DNA of 64,000 nt from Limnephilus marmoratus (Eukaryota > Arthropoda > Insecta > Trichoptera > Limnephilidae). Of the stretch, positions 22,383 through 33,173 are shown in pieces. The DNA is taken from NCBI GenBank assembly GCA_917880885.1, contig OU862920.1, positions 38,103,019 to 38,167,018 on the forward strand. The letters run 5' to 3'. The position numbers and the translations under genes are program-made. The notes beneath the pieces are model-generated. The model worked only from the letters and a program-made list of their open reading frames with translations. It was not told the DNA's origin and did not search any database. The stretch's first letter is position 1. Each line of letters begins with the position of its first letter.

Positions 22383-23175
22383 AACTTCAAACCGTCTGGA
22401 GCCAGTAAGACTATAGCAGAGGCTGAAGTAAGTGGAGAGGGGAAAATAATTTCCCTCAGGGCCTATGTCATCTGAGATGCTGTGTGGAGGGTTTTTTTGA
22501 GGAGATGAAGGAATGAACATTGGTCTTGAAAAGACCCATGTTGTAGGAAGGAGGAAACACAGAGGCCGGCAAATCATTCCACAGCCGAGATGTTGAACAC
22601 AAGTGACAAATGTCAACCGTGTACAAATGTTGGGCACGCGTTTGGCGTGTTTCCCGACTATGCACCGATGCCGAAGAGATCAATGACGCTATTTCCTAGG
22701 AGCATCTTCCATTGTAATACCGGTAGAACAAGGATAGAATTCCCACCCGACGGCTGTGCTCTAAAGATTGCAATCCGTCTGTTAAGATGGGAGAATCTAT
22801 TAAGCGGACCGCCCGGTTTTGCACAGAGTCGAGGGTATTTTTCAGGTATTTTGGTGCTCCAGACCAGAGGTGGCTGCCAAATTCAACCGTGGGGCCCACT
22901 GGTGATTTGTACAGGGTTAGCAGTTGTGTACTATCTGCAGTATCTGCGGGCCCTGTACAGTACGCTCAGTTTTTGGGAGGCTAACTTTACTCTTGCTTCG
23001 ATGGAGCCCCCATACCTGAGCTGGTCACTTAGGGTTACATCAAGCATATCAATGGTTTATTCAGGTCTGGTCACCAATCACTAAAGTCATATCCAGCAAC
23101 TTTCGATTATGAATGTTGGTGTTTACTAGGGCGATTCTGAAAGTATCTACCACTCTGAAACACGCCGCAAATAAG
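22383..23175 (-). mobile_element. SINE-C interrupted by LINE-B (copy 3)
   Basis: Outer parts 22383-22439 (GTCTGGAGCCAGT) and 23058-23175 (TCAGGTCTGGTCACCA, TATCTACCACTCTG, CACGCCGCAAATA) belong to one minus-strand SINE-C. The middle, 22440-23055, is a minus-strand LINE-B fragment that ends within the TGATATGCTTG segment at its 5' side and lacks the terminal CTGTGTGGAG and poly(A) at its 3' side. Its coding frame is broken in several places. Confidence 0.8.
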
Positions 23176-23179
23176 TACC

Positions 23180-23620
23180 TACCTACCTAAGTACGATTAT
23201 AAAAATATCACAAACTCTTCAAATAAAATGCCGATTGCATGACGATGACTAATCGGCGATAATCACTATTTGACATCTGAACGATCCTCGCTAACCACCG
23301 ACTCTCGGCCCTTTCCAGTGTTCGACCAAATTTTGATCAGCCGTCAAGCTTAACGGGGTTATGCTTAACGGATTAACAAAAATTGATCGAACTCCGAAAC
23401 GGCCGTAAAATCAGTCGTTAACCTGGACAGCTCAAATGTCAAAACTTTCTAATTGGCCCTAATCGTCGATTTGTGACAACGTAAAGTGGAACAGAAGTCC
23501 GCCTGGGTCTTGGCCTAAGGAGGTACATACATAGGCATATAATGTCTGGAATAAAACGTTTTAACAGTTAGTACTTTCTCTATATGGTCTCCGGAATTCC
23601 TTTCTTCATATTATGATAAC
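23180..23620. other. Intronic sequence, nothing recognised
   Basis: No gene or repeat boundary was identified between the SINE-C composite and the ACTAGC-type repeats. Confidence 0.4.
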
Positions 23621-23623
23621 ACT

Positions 23624-24000
23624 AGCTAGGGTACCTGGCCTTGCTCAGGGAGATTGAACAGACGTTCGAACCCATGACGGATCTGGCTTTATATATCCCT
23701 ACCAATGGGTAACCCACATTTACAAAAAAGGCTTCGATTTGTCCACAATGTTCCAAAACATTTCCCAACATTCCAGAATGTTCTGGAATTTTGTGGAATG
23801 CTCTCGAATATTCTCAAATGTTCTAGAAGTTTCTAAAGGGAAAAACTTCTAGCCTTTATATCTTCAAAAGCACGCTCTTCAAAGGCAAAAACGGTAACCT
23901 TCTTTATGGATGGGGGACAGAGGGCAACCACACCGTGTAACTCCCTTGATCGTACCGAGACTCGTTTCTGAGTTTTAGCGAGACGCCCACTTTTATACAC
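23624..24000 (+). repeat. ACTAGCTAGG-headed repeat with heat-shock-like motifs
   Basis: Starts ACTAGCTAGGGTACCTGGCC and resembles the heads of the ACTAGCTGGTACCCGGC repeats at 24013, 48603 and 59158. It contains the TTC/GAA motif cluster listed separately. No coding capacity; the class is uncertain. Confidence 0.5.
23771..23855. promoter_or_regulatory. Heat-shock-element-like cluster
   Basis: TTCCAGAATGTTCTGGAA at 23771-23788 is four inverted TTC/GAA pentamer units in perfect 5-bp register, the textbook HSE. Further units follow: GAATATTC at about 23805-23814 and TTCTAGAAGTTTC at about 23822-23835. It lies in dipeptidase intron 1 about 600 bp from exon 1, inside a repeat. Whether HSF binds is unknown. 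Confidence 0.55.
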
Positions 24001-24012
24001 TTTATTTTATAA

Positions 24013-24366
24013 TATACTAGCTGGTACCCGGCATGCGTTGCAATACCATTCGAAGAAATCTGCATGTCCTTTCCCGTGCGTCCCCGTTCCCTTCCACCTT
24101 TGCCTTCCCCGTCCCTCGTTTCTTCCCTCCCCGCGAACCCCACCTTCCCCCTGCCTTTCCTCCCTGCCGCTAAAATACATGAAATACGCACATTTTCAAT
24201 TATACAAATTTCATAACGCCAAAACTTACTATTATATACAGCATATATTACTCGCTGATAATGAAGCTTTCTATTGGAGAAAGAATTTTTTAAATAGGTT
24301 TACTGGCTTAGGCGTGAAAGAGTAACAAAAAAACACACGCACTTTCACATTTATAATATTAGTGTG
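24013..24366 (+). repeat. ACTAGCTGGTACCCGGC repeat with pyrimidine tract
   Basis: Begins ACTAGCTGGTACCCGGCATG, contains a C/T-rich block (TTTCCCGTGCGTCCCCGTTC, about 24065-24170) and ends ATTTATAATATTAGTGTGG, a terminal pattern common in insect short repeats. Open frames here are products of the pyrimidine tract. Related copies are at 48603 and 59158. Confidence 0.6.
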
Positions 24367-24460
24367 GTTATTGATTATCCGAAATATATGGTAACATAAA
24401 ATCTGTGACTCCGGCTAGTCGGGCAGCATAAAAGATCGGAAAGCGTAATAACATGATTAC

Positions 24461-24579
24461 CCGTCTACGAGCGGTACTTCAGCGAGAATCTGCATGGCGG
24501 TCTCGAGGCGTTCCCGGTCCGAGGCAGCGGTCGCCAACACAAGTAGACCGGCAGCCAGGGTCCATAGTCGTACGGTCAT
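24461..24579 (-). CDS. Membrane dipeptidase, exon 1 with signal peptide
   Basis: 119 coding bases, start ATG at 24579-24577. The peptide begins MTVRLWTLAAGLLVLATAAS, a standard secretory signal (short basic n-region, Leu/Ala/Val core, small residues before the likely cleavage), then DRERLETAMQILAEVPLVDG. The final Gly codon is completed by exon 2, giving the conserved PLVDGHNDLPW block, so the enzyme enters the secretory pathway as expected for a membrane dipeptidase. Donor GG|GTAATC at 24460. A probable acceptor TTGTTGCAG|TT at 24604-24603 lies 23 bp before the ATG, implying at least one untranslated upstream exon at higher coordinates that I could not locate. Confidence 0.92.
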
Positions 24580-24602
24580 TCCAAGGTTCTTGTCCACGTC
24601 AA
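24580..24602 (-). other. 5' untranslated part of dipeptidase exon 1
   Basis: 23 bases between a likely splice acceptor (pyrimidine-rich TTGCTTGTTGCAG) and the ATG, with no other ATG inside. If the acceptor is used, transcription starts further right. Confidence 0.55.
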
Positions 24603-24689
24603 CTGCAACAAGCAACAGTAAAAATATTAGTAAATGGTTTTTTTAAGCTGCAGCCACTGCTGGCCGGCGTGCGCAAAAAAAAATTGATT

Positions 24690-25015
24690 AATTAGTGGTA
24701 TTTCACAATTAGTTATTAAAAAAATAATATTTAGTATATTTGCGGCACGTTCCAGAGTGGAAGATACTCTCAGTGTCGCCCTGGTGTAAGACCACCACTC
24801 AGAATTTAAACGTTTCTTGCAATGGCTTTTGACGTCTTTGGTGACCAGATCTGAATAGCCAGGTACTTCTCCACCTTCCTCTCCCTCTTCTCATTCCCCT
24901 CCCGCTACCTTTAGCCTCACAACATACCCCAATTGGAAATGCCATAGTCTCACCGGCTCCTGACGGGAGTAGTTGGGAACTCTTGGGCGGTATTTATGTA
25001 AAAAAAATTAAAATA
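24690..25015 (+). repeat. SINE-C copy (near full body)
   Basis: Begins with GTGGTATTTCACAATTAG, contains GCGGCACGTTCCAGAGTGG, GGTGTAAGACCACCACTC and GGTGACCAGATCTGAATAGCC, and ends in a TATTTATGTAAAAAAAA tail. The tRNA head is missing. It lies about 90 bp upstream (transcript sense) of the dipeptidase exon 1 acceptor, antisense to the gene. Confidence 0.8.
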
Positions 25016-25359
25016 TCAAAATCGTAAAATTATTTTTTCATAATTTTTAAATGTAATTTTCATTAAAGTAAAGCACTTCTGGCTTATTCCTCGTTCAATT
25101 CTCAGACGCCGTATTAGAAAATGATCTGTACTCTATAAATCCATGATATTTATCCGTTTGAAATGAAGATAAATATCTTGACTTTAAGCCGTCTCTGAAT
25201 GTTTTACCTGACAGAGGATTACTGTTTATAATATTGTAAATCAACATGTTATTTGATCCCTTGTATGGGGAAAGAGTTTACCATAAACAAGTATGATACA
25301 AGAATAATCATAATAATACAAGATTCATTCAAAATGAAGATCGATTGGTGATTTGTACC

Positions 25360-25590
25360 AATAAATACGGTGAAAGAACCCTTAACCATAGTGTACCCAA
25401 AATATTTAATAAACTACCATAACGGGTTTACAACTAAAGCCAAAATACAAGGAAATAAGAATAATAATACCAACTAAGGAAATGACTATTAGATACTGAT
25501 GATTTATATTGATGCCCCACCAAAGCCCTTTGTTCCTAATTGGAGTTCACTTTCGAAGGAAATGGAAAATCATTATAATTTAGTAATACC
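25360..25590 (+). pseudogene. LINE C-terminal relic
   Basis: Reads NKYGERTLNHSVPKIFNKLP, then stops. This parallels NKYGSRTLEYLIPVIFNKI near the end of ORF2 of the LINE at 16265, so it is a short decayed relative of that LINE group. Confidence 0.55.
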
Positions 25591-26877
25591 TCTTAAATAT
25601 GAAACTATTCATGTGCTTGATTAATAATATATTCATTTGTTTACGTTACTTTCGTTGTACTTGTTTATTATGCAGTGTGTCCGGGGGTAAAGTGCATTAA
25701 CTTCCGGAGGTGATTCTACATGATGGTAGGAGTAAAAAAGATTTATAAGTTTTTCTGAAATTCCAACTTTTTTTTCCCAAAAAAAAAACATACCTACTGA
25801 AAATCCTCAGTGAAAGATAAAACTTACTCGGTAAAGTTGCTGTTAGCTTGCCGGAGCGATTATTACAACGCACAGTGATTCGTTTCATACAAGCTAGACG
25901 CTAATAAGTCACTTTAGAATTACCAAACAATAACGTCATGGCGACATTACCAGATAGACAGAATAATAAATGCATGCTTAATTGGGGTGATTAGTGTACG
26001 CATTGACTCATACCAGAGGCCTAAAGTCGAATAATGTGTTTTGAAATTATCATTTGCATTTATTCGCTTGTCGCAGCTCGACGTTTGAAATTGTGTACTA
26101 TTTTAGAAAAGTGTTTTTTTTCGGTTCTGTAAAATGGTGGCTACTTTGGAAGGTATGTTTTAAAGTTTTTTCTTAATACTTTAGTGTAAATAACTTTGGT
26201 TGTTTTTTAAATAATAAAGAAGTTTTGTGTTTTTTTTTCGACCTAAAAAATATTAAATTTCTAACTTCTCAAGAGTTTATCTCAGAGAGTATATCAAAAT
26301 CGCAAAATATCTTTATTTTTTTTAAATAGTACAACTAATATTCTATTCATATCAGTTTCGATATTAACCCACACGAATCCACATTATTATTATTTTTTCA
26401 TTTTACAAGAACCACATACGAGATTTCCAGGCTGGAATTGTTCGTGACATGGAAGAGTTTGCCGAAGAAAGAAAAGCTTGAGGGAATGTTTAAAAAAAAT
26501 TTAAAGTACAATTGAACTTGATAAGCTCAGTGCAATTGGTGAAAAAAAGTTGAAAAACCAAATAAGGCTTATATCTTTAAATATAAGCAGAAAATGGACC
26601 GTAATTTTAGCAATTTATTACAATCAAAATACACTTTTTTTTTATTGGTGCCCTTTTTTACTCATTTAAAGTACGCTCTAGCGTGTTTAAATCGCCCTTT
26701 ATGGAACGCGCGTTTTTTAAAGTTACCATGGCAACATCAACAAATCAACAAAATGTGAAGTCAATGTCAACTTTTAACTATAAATCTGACAGGAATATTT
26801 TAAACGTCAAATAAAACATTACAAATGTTTCAAAAATTTTATTCAAAGTTTACATTCTTTTTTACATCGTTTACATT

Positions 26878-27101
26878 CTAATTATTTAAATGGATGTGAA
26901 AAGAGCAGTTCGTATTATTTGAAATATTAATACCTCCGTTTTTTAAATCGGAGGAAATGCTGTTCAAATTAATAGTATTCTCGGAAGTCAATGAGGCTGC
27001 ACTTCCATTAATGGCAGTTCCAATAATGTTTGAAACATTCTTCTTATTGCTAATGCTCTCTTCCACGTAACCAGTCGCCACAGCTGCCGATTTCCATCCT
27101 A
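26878..27101 (-). pseudogene. Tyrosine recombinase (Crypton-like), C-terminal remnant
   Basis: The minus-strand frame reads RQVGWKSAAVATGYVEESIS, then NKKNVSNIIG and a C-terminus of FHIHLNN. The GWKS-VA-GY(I/V)E-S block is the end of tyrosine recombinases found in Crypton-type elements of animals, where it follows the catalytic H/R box and contains the region of the active-site Tyr (GY). The N-terminal catalytic Arg and His are absent, so only a relic is present. Recognised from pattern memory; TIRs around it are unusual for Cryptons. Confidence 0.5.
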
Positions 27102-27389
27102 CTTGTCGTTATCAATGTTAGAACTCATTTACTAACTCACCCTACTTGTCATTATCAATGTTAGAACTCATTTTACAACACACAATAACTAGTAAAAACT
27201 GTGATGTCAACTATTAATCTTATGTGACAGATTGCAAATTAATGTTTGTGTTTTTCATTTCCATGACAACAAGATATTGTGATGTCACATCACGAATTCA
27301 TTAATAGTTCTTGTTTCCAAATTTTTAATAATAATATCAATATTTATGTTTTCAAAGTGTACCAATAAAAAAAATAGCGTAAAGTATTC

Positions 27390-27462
27390 GTGGATAACTG
27401 GTCTTTAAAACACTTGCTTTATTTCGAAAAATCGCGCGTGTTTTAAAGACCTGTTTATCCAC
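27390..27462. repeat. Small foldback, arms about 24 bp
   Basis: GTGGATAACTGGTCTTTAAA at the left matches, inverted, GTGTTTTAAAGACCTGTTTATCCAC at the right, with a loop rich in CG (AAAATCGCGCG). It is a short MITE-like hairpin. Confidence 0.55.
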
Positions 27463-27555
27463 TTATATTTTAATATACTATTTTTACTTTTTTTTTACAT
27501 AAAATTGTTTTATTATAAACCTCAAATACTCTATTCATACATTATTTAAAAATTA

Positions 27556-27561
<6 letters not shown>

Positions 27562-27588
<27 letters not shown>

Positions 27589-27590
27589 TT
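27562..27590. repeat. (AT)n microsatellite
   Basis: Short AT dinucleotide run flanked by poly(A) stretches. Confidence 0.8.
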
Positions 27591-28319
27591 AAAAAAAAAA
27601 CTACAGGAAATTTTTTTTATCATTTTTAACACTAATTTTCATAAAATTAATATTGACTACACCTCAATAGAGGGTTATAAATAATTGAATCATGTGAAAG
27701 AGTTTTTAGCGGCTAGCATGTAAGAAACGAATCAGTGTGCAACGTTGCTTCGTAATAAGAATGCTGCCCGCACACGCCGGTCTAATTTTATCTTTTTACC
27801 ACAAAACTACCCCTAAAAGTTGGAATTTCGAAAAAAGTTATTTATCTTTTTTACTTATACTATTGTGTAGAATTACCTCCCGAAGTTAATGCACTTTACC
27901 CCCGGACACCCCGTATAAAACTTATACCGCTATTTATATATTAATATTTGTACTATTCTGTAATTTAACAAATTTATCTAGTTGTTATTTTATCAACATT
28001 ATACATGTACACTGTTTGAAAATGAACCGTGTTTTTGCAGATTACGTTGTCATTATGTATCTGCTGACAATTAATTACACAAGTAGTTCCCCTGTTTAAA
28101 TGTAAGTAAATAAAAATAAAATTAAAAGGTAATCACCTACCAACTTCAACTAATAGGGAAAAAAAACAAGCCTATTTTATATTAATCTTACTTTGTTATG
28201 TCAATCTTCAACCAAAACTATTAATAATTAAATAAGAAAACTACAAAAATAAGTATTAATCGGACACGAACAAACATTATTACCATTTACGTGTATATCT
28301 ACATGTGATGACCTTCAGA

Positions 28320-28480
28320 AATTTCTGTTTCGATTTCGGCCAAAAATTAATCGAAACTTCGGCTCTGCCGAAACGTTCACACTGTTCGTGGTGCGTCCGA
28401 ACACGTTCGGCTTTACTCGTCCGCGTGTTTATGCCTCAATAATAGCTTAAACATTATTTTAAAAGAACCTTCCGTATTAA
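28320..28480. repeat. CGGTTTCGG-type repeat piece
   Basis: Contains repeated TTTCGATTTCGGCCAAAAATTAATCGAAAC-like words; a similar CTTCGGTTTCGGTTAAAAAT piece is at 29205-29245. The two may be ends of one older element enclosing the SINE at 28490. Low confidence. Confidence 0.35.
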
Positions 28481-28489
28481 AGTTGTCTT

Positions 28490-28938
28490 TTTTACAATAT
28501 CTCCACACAGGAGACCCTGACCCTGAGGAAAATAATTTCCCTCAGGGCCTTTTTCATCGTTGGGGATGCTGTTTAGAAAAGCAAAGAGAGAAAGTTCTGG
28601 AAACGAAAAAGTTGTTGGGGGTTGGTAGGAATCTGGGGGTCAGTGTGTCCAGGAGTCACGGACTCCCACTGCGGTGCAATGTGATGTTCCGAGAGAGTAC
28701 GACTGAAGAAATCAAAGGGACTCCCCCCAACCATTCTCTTCTGATCCGGCCTGCCATGCAGCTGGTGGGCAAGACGCATCCGCCGCCAAGACCCGGACAA
28801 ACCTCACCCAATGCACCCGGGCACCCTGGCCAAAGTCGCCAAGCGTAGCGAACCACTTGGGGTGACACTATGGCAGAGCTGTCGGTTATCCAATAAATGG
28901 GCAGCGATAACCATATCCGCCTCCCAAATTGTGTGACA
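28490..28938 (-). mobile_element. SINE-A copy (nearly complete)
   Basis: Minus-strand copy: tail words (TCTCCACACAGGAG, CCTGAGGAAAATAATTTCCC) at low coordinates, the body (AGTGTGTCCAGGAGTCACGG, ATGCAGCTGGTGGGCAAGACG, CCGCCAAGACCCGG) and the head (ATCCAATAAATGG, CGCCTCCCAAATTG) at high coordinates. The frames of 75-121 codons across it are not genes. Confidence 0.8.
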
Positions 28939-29795
28939 TAACAACGAACCAAAAAATGCTAATAGTTAAAAAATTACCCATTATATTGATGCATTTTATT
29001 TCACAATGCATTGTATTTAAAACTAATAAACTCATACAAGTTTAACAATAAAAATGTATAATTTCTGAGTAAAAGTTTTTTTTTATTCATTTAAGTAAAT
29101 TGGCTTCAAATTATAATATTTAATTAAAGAAGACAATATTAGCGAAACTCATTCGAAAATCTGGAAACTCCAGAATGTCGGGTTTTGAGATTTTACTTAT
29201 TTAGTAAAAAAAAAACTTCGGTTTCGGTTAAAAATCTAATGTCATTCGGTTACTACGAATAAATAAGTAAGAAAATGTTTCATTTTATTATTTTTGTTTT
29301 TCATAAAAGTTATTCAGTTTCATTAGATAAAATTTAATTAGATGAAATTATTATTCCTTTTGAAGACTCGCGTAGAGAAAGCACAGTTTGCTTGGTGAAT
29401 AAAAATATTTAAAAACGTATTTTAAATTTAAATTCTAAAAACGTATCTATCTACAAACAAAAAATATTGGTACTTACAAAAAACTGAGTCATTTTCAGCA
29501 AAGGAAACCAAACACAATGAGGAAAACGTCTTTGGGATATTTGCGTAATTTTTAGTTTGAACTGATATTTTAATTGTAAAACTTTATTTTTCCTTTTGAA
29601 ATTCAATTCCTACCAATTCCATGAAAATTTATATTAAATGCTGAAAACGTACAAGAGAGCAATCTATTTTTAATGGAGGGAAAGAAACCTTTTAATTTTA
29701 TTTTCACATTTGAAATATTATTTTATTGGTTTTAATCGATAGTCTATATAAATCGTTATACGACGAATTAGTTCGCAATATTTTCATTTTTTTTT
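28939..29795. other. AT-rich stretch, little recognised
   Basis: 29115-29210 resembles the repeat flanking the tRNA-like module at 62890-63100 (GAAGACAATATTAGCGAAACTC), here without the tRNA-like insert. No gene seen. Confidence 0.45.
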
Positions 29796-30085
29796 TTGGG
29801 GTGTTATGCCGTGTTGCGCTACCTACTTCTTTAGCCAACGTTTCGGACAGCTTTATTTTTGGGAATTATTCCTAACAAAACTATTGCGAACTAGATATGT
29901 TTTTAGATTTTCTCAGCCAAAAGTATATTCGTTGTTTGTTTTTGGGGTGTTATGCCGTTTTGCGCTACCTCCTTATTTATCCAACGTTTCGGACAGCGTT
30001 TCAGTGTCCATGATCAGGGCAGATCCGGCTGATCCGGCAGAAGTGGACATCTGGGCACATCTTCCGGATCTGCCCTGATGATGAA
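29796..30085 (-). repeat. Hammerhead-like repeat, two partial copies
   Basis: Two copies of GTGTTATGCCGTGTTGCGCTACC followed by CCAACGTTTCGGACAGC. The second (29949-30020) continues into GTGTCCATGATCAGGGC; in reverse it reads CTGATCA, a GGACA/TGTCC stem and GAAACGTTGG, resembling a hammerhead core with one change. The same repeat is at 51060 and 62712. Confidence 0.6.
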
Positions 30086-30094
30086 TTCTATCAT

Positions 30095-30374
30095 AGGGGT
30101 CGTCCATTAATCACGTGATGTTTTTTTAGCAACTTTTTAACCCCCCCCACCCTGGTGATATGTGGTGAGGTTTTAGACTAACCCCCCCCCCCCTGAAATC
30201 AGGTGTATTTTTTTAGTGCAAAGAATTTTGAAATTTTCGGAATATTATCACGAAAAATAAATACACGTGATATCTCATTATACCCCCCCCCCCCCCCCCC
30301 GTCGTGATATATCGTGATTTTTCCGAACCCCCCCCCCCCCCTTTTGAGCATCACGTGATAAATGGATGACCCCT
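30095..30374. mobile_element. MITE AGGGGTCRTCCAT with poly-C blocks
   Basis: Terminal inverted repeats AGGGGTCGTCCATTAATCAC and, from the right end, AGGGGTCATCCATTTATCAC. The interior has four long C runs (up to about 20) and repeated TATCACGTGAT / GTGATAT words. No coding capacity. The target duplication is unclear in TA-rich flanks. Confidence 0.8.
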
Positions 30375-31848
30375 TATTAACGACCAGTAGCAAATACAAA
30401 GTATCTGCGATAATGTTCAAATTAATACCGTTATTTACTTATCAATTTCTACGTTTTTCTACAATAGACAATACATATAATAATGGAAACATACTTTTAA
30501 AAAAATAATCTTAAAAAATCTTTCCATAAAAAATGTGTATAGTGTTCAAATTATCTTACAATGGTATTTTGAGTAGCAGGCAGTTCATAAAGGTTGAAAA
30601 TCATTATCAATTCTAAGAAATATGAACCAAAGAAAATATTATACAAAAATTTTAAAGGAGAAACTCTCGGATCAAAATGCTTTTTTTCACGATCTTGTAG
30701 GTACGCTCATTTATTCATTAGGCCATAACAATCTGCGGAAGATGGTAATAAAATGGCCATTTTTAAATATTCAATGAACAATTCCTACACGAACTTAAAA
30801 CTATACAACAGCCTACCTTTGATCGTGGGGCAATGCACGCCACAGGTTAATTCGTGGTTTATCCAATACATGGACATGACGTACAGCAAATTGGTAGATT
30901 TTTAAAAGATACGAATATATTTTAAAGTGTACTTAAAGCGAATGAAATATATTCATCCTGTCTAATCATTTCTGTGTCGTAAGTTATATAAATAAATTGC
31001 GTAAAATTGCAAAATATGCACTAAATATAACTTTTAGCAATTTGACCAGATCGACCTAGCATTCTTTTAAGATCTGTCTTTATTAAATCTGAATAAATAA
31101 ATGTAATTTGTTATTCAATATGAATGCCGTTTATAATTTCTCATTCTTTTATATTGACTATAAAGTATGTATTCCCCAAGGCCCTGAGAGAGAATTTTGT
31201 TCTCCCCTCTGCTAACCTGGTCCATCGACCAGTGGCGCCCTTAATTAAATAAAAGCTGGCAGATTAAATAAAAATATTATCTGTATAACTGTACTCATAA
31301 TCTATATAACAATTGGTATATAATAATTGTTTGTACTATTCCGTGATGTGATATTCGGACCCGAACTAAAACTTATAATATGAATTGGGAGATCTCCATC
31401 CGAAGATGTCGCTCTGGGTATACCTAGCTTTAAACCACTTACCCACGTATACCTCTGCTAATTCTAGAAGTGGCCTTAGGTAGTTTAGGCCCTCGAGTTC
31501 GAATAAAACTGTTGTAAACGTAACACCGCATACCAATGACGTTACATATAATATATAGACGCTTGGTAGAAATGTTAAAGTGATGCGCCAAAAATAATGC
31601 AATTGCATTGTACCTACTGGAGTTGCTATGCGTCGAGTAAGGTCGTATCCTACCAGTAAGTAAATTGCATTAATAAAGTTGCCAAAATGCCCTTGAATGT
31701 GATGAGAAAATGTTTCGATTACACGGCAAACGCTAGTAAAAGCCGAGGAATAACATTTCAGTCATAAATACCCCCAAATTACTAATTATTGTAAAATATA
31801 CAATTGTTTCCATTGTTACCCATTGGAGAAAATGAGATAGTAAACATA
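30375..31848. other. No gene or clear repeat seen
   Basis: AT-rich DNA of about 1.5 kb. An 80-codon frame at 31366-31608 has no recognisable character. Confidence 0.45.
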
Positions 31849-31993
31849 GCAACAGTCAGGGGCGTAGAGAGGGGGGGGGCGAATTGGGGACTGACCAATT
31901 TTCTACACATTTCTGAAGTTGAAATTGGGGGGGGGGGTGACACCACGTTACACCCCGGGTGCCACCCATGCAACCTACGCCACTGGCAACAAT
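31849..31993. mobile_element. 129-bp hAT-type MITE with 8-bp TSD
   Basis: The element 31857-31985 begins CAGGGGCGTAG and ends CTACGCCACTG, inverted repeats of the CAGKGGCGTAG type. It is flanked by GCAACAGT (31849-31856) and GCAACAAT (31986-31993), an 8-bp duplication with one mismatch. The interior contains two G runs. Confidence 0.85.
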
Positions 31994-33160
31994 TCAATAT
32001 AAGAAGGGCAACCTAGGACAGTAGGTCGTCTCAAACAGCATGTTCGGTGTCCGTCTTAGTGTAAGCGAGCAAGCGCATCTCCGCATCTCAGTCTCACCCG
32101 TGATGTAGAATGAAGTATTCGGCGCAAATAGAACGTCGCCCGGTCCCATATTCATGTCGCTCATATACACACATTCTTTGAGTGTCTATCTTTGTCATAC
32201 ATTCATAACTTTTGAATTAAGAAGTTGTTGAAAACTAAAGAGGTGTTTCTGACTTTCCACATTCTATCTTGAGTTTGTGAGACAATGGCAAGTCTACATA
32301 TTATTAAACAATATTATAACGTCATTGCCGCATTCCGCTTCAGCTCTATCGCCGCCCGCTATCCTTGCGTCATCATATTCCAACCCAAAGAGAGAACATA
32401 CGATTCAATTATTTTAAAGTGCATGCTGTCGCAGTTGATCGATCCCAAACGAAAACACAGACGACGAGTGAGTGATCCTATTTTTCATGTTCTGAAGAAG
32501 CTTCGAATCGGGAATCCCTCGTCATTTACCTAATCATAACTAGTGTTTTTGCATAATAGAGAAATCCAGTCCAAATTTTTTTTTTTTTAATGAATAAATG
32601 ACCTTCTATTTTTATTTTTATTTTTAGAGTTAGTTTTAATAGTTAAAATAATTGTCAAAGTTTTAATTTTTCAAGACCCCCGATAACCACCGTATGTATG
32701 GTGATCGTGTGACGTCATCACTCCTGAAAAATTAGTATAGGATCAGGCTATCAGCTGATCTACTGCCGCCATTTTGAATTCCGTTGTTCAAAGTATTCTC
32801 CCTAGAAATAGCATTACTTTTTTCTTTGTGCAGTAGTTTTTTAATATTTTCAATAACAGAGATAAACTAATAAGAGATACCTATATTTTTTAAACATTAT
32901 TTAGGCCTAAATAAAATTTCAATAAACACAACAACTAAATCTCTATAAACAGTATATAAATAAACGAATAAATTAATACGATGGCTTGTGTCATATCATA
33001 CATTCCCATACAATGACTTTACGGTGACGTCACGACACATCGAACAGTGACGTCACCTTGACGGCGTGTTTTTACGACCCGATTAAAAATGGACATCTTA
33101 ATAATTTTTTAAAAACTCTGCGTTTAATATTATTATAAAACTTATATATTCAAAATCAGA
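31994..33160. other. Unassigned stretch with a palindromic repeat
   Basis: An 82-codon frame (32285-32533) reads MASLHIIKQYYNVIAAFRF and is not recognised. At 32890-32965 is the second copy of the repeat at 2383, with an 18-bp palindrome at 32897-32914. No other feature. Confidence 0.4.
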
Positions 33161-33173
33161 GTTTATTGGTCCG

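Larger units (their letters stand above)
25674..27914. mobile_element. TIR-flanked element, about 2.2 kb
   Basis: The left end GTGTGTCCGGGGGTAAAGTG is matched in inverted orientation by the right end near 27800-27914. The repeats extend about 110 bp with moderate divergence (GCATTAACTTC, GGAGGT, ATTCTACA, GAAATTCCAAC in both). Inside are a tyrosine-recombinase remnant on the minus strand, a 36-bp tandem duplication (27105-27173), a 73-nt foldback (27390-27462) and an (AT)n run. No DDE transposase was seen; class uncertain. Confidence 0.65.

Noticed and set aside
22590..23084. 164-codon plus-strand frame (also 7804-8442 minus, 61756-62142 plus, 37846-38220 minus)
   Set aside because: These are antisense shadows of LINE-B coding sequence and recur wherever LINE-B occurs.
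28483..28952. Frames of 75-121 codons on both strands
   Set aside because: They lie within a SINE-A copy and recur in other copies only in broken form.
32285..32533. 82-codon frame MASLHIIKQYY
   Set aside because: No similarity that I recognise and no conserved motif.
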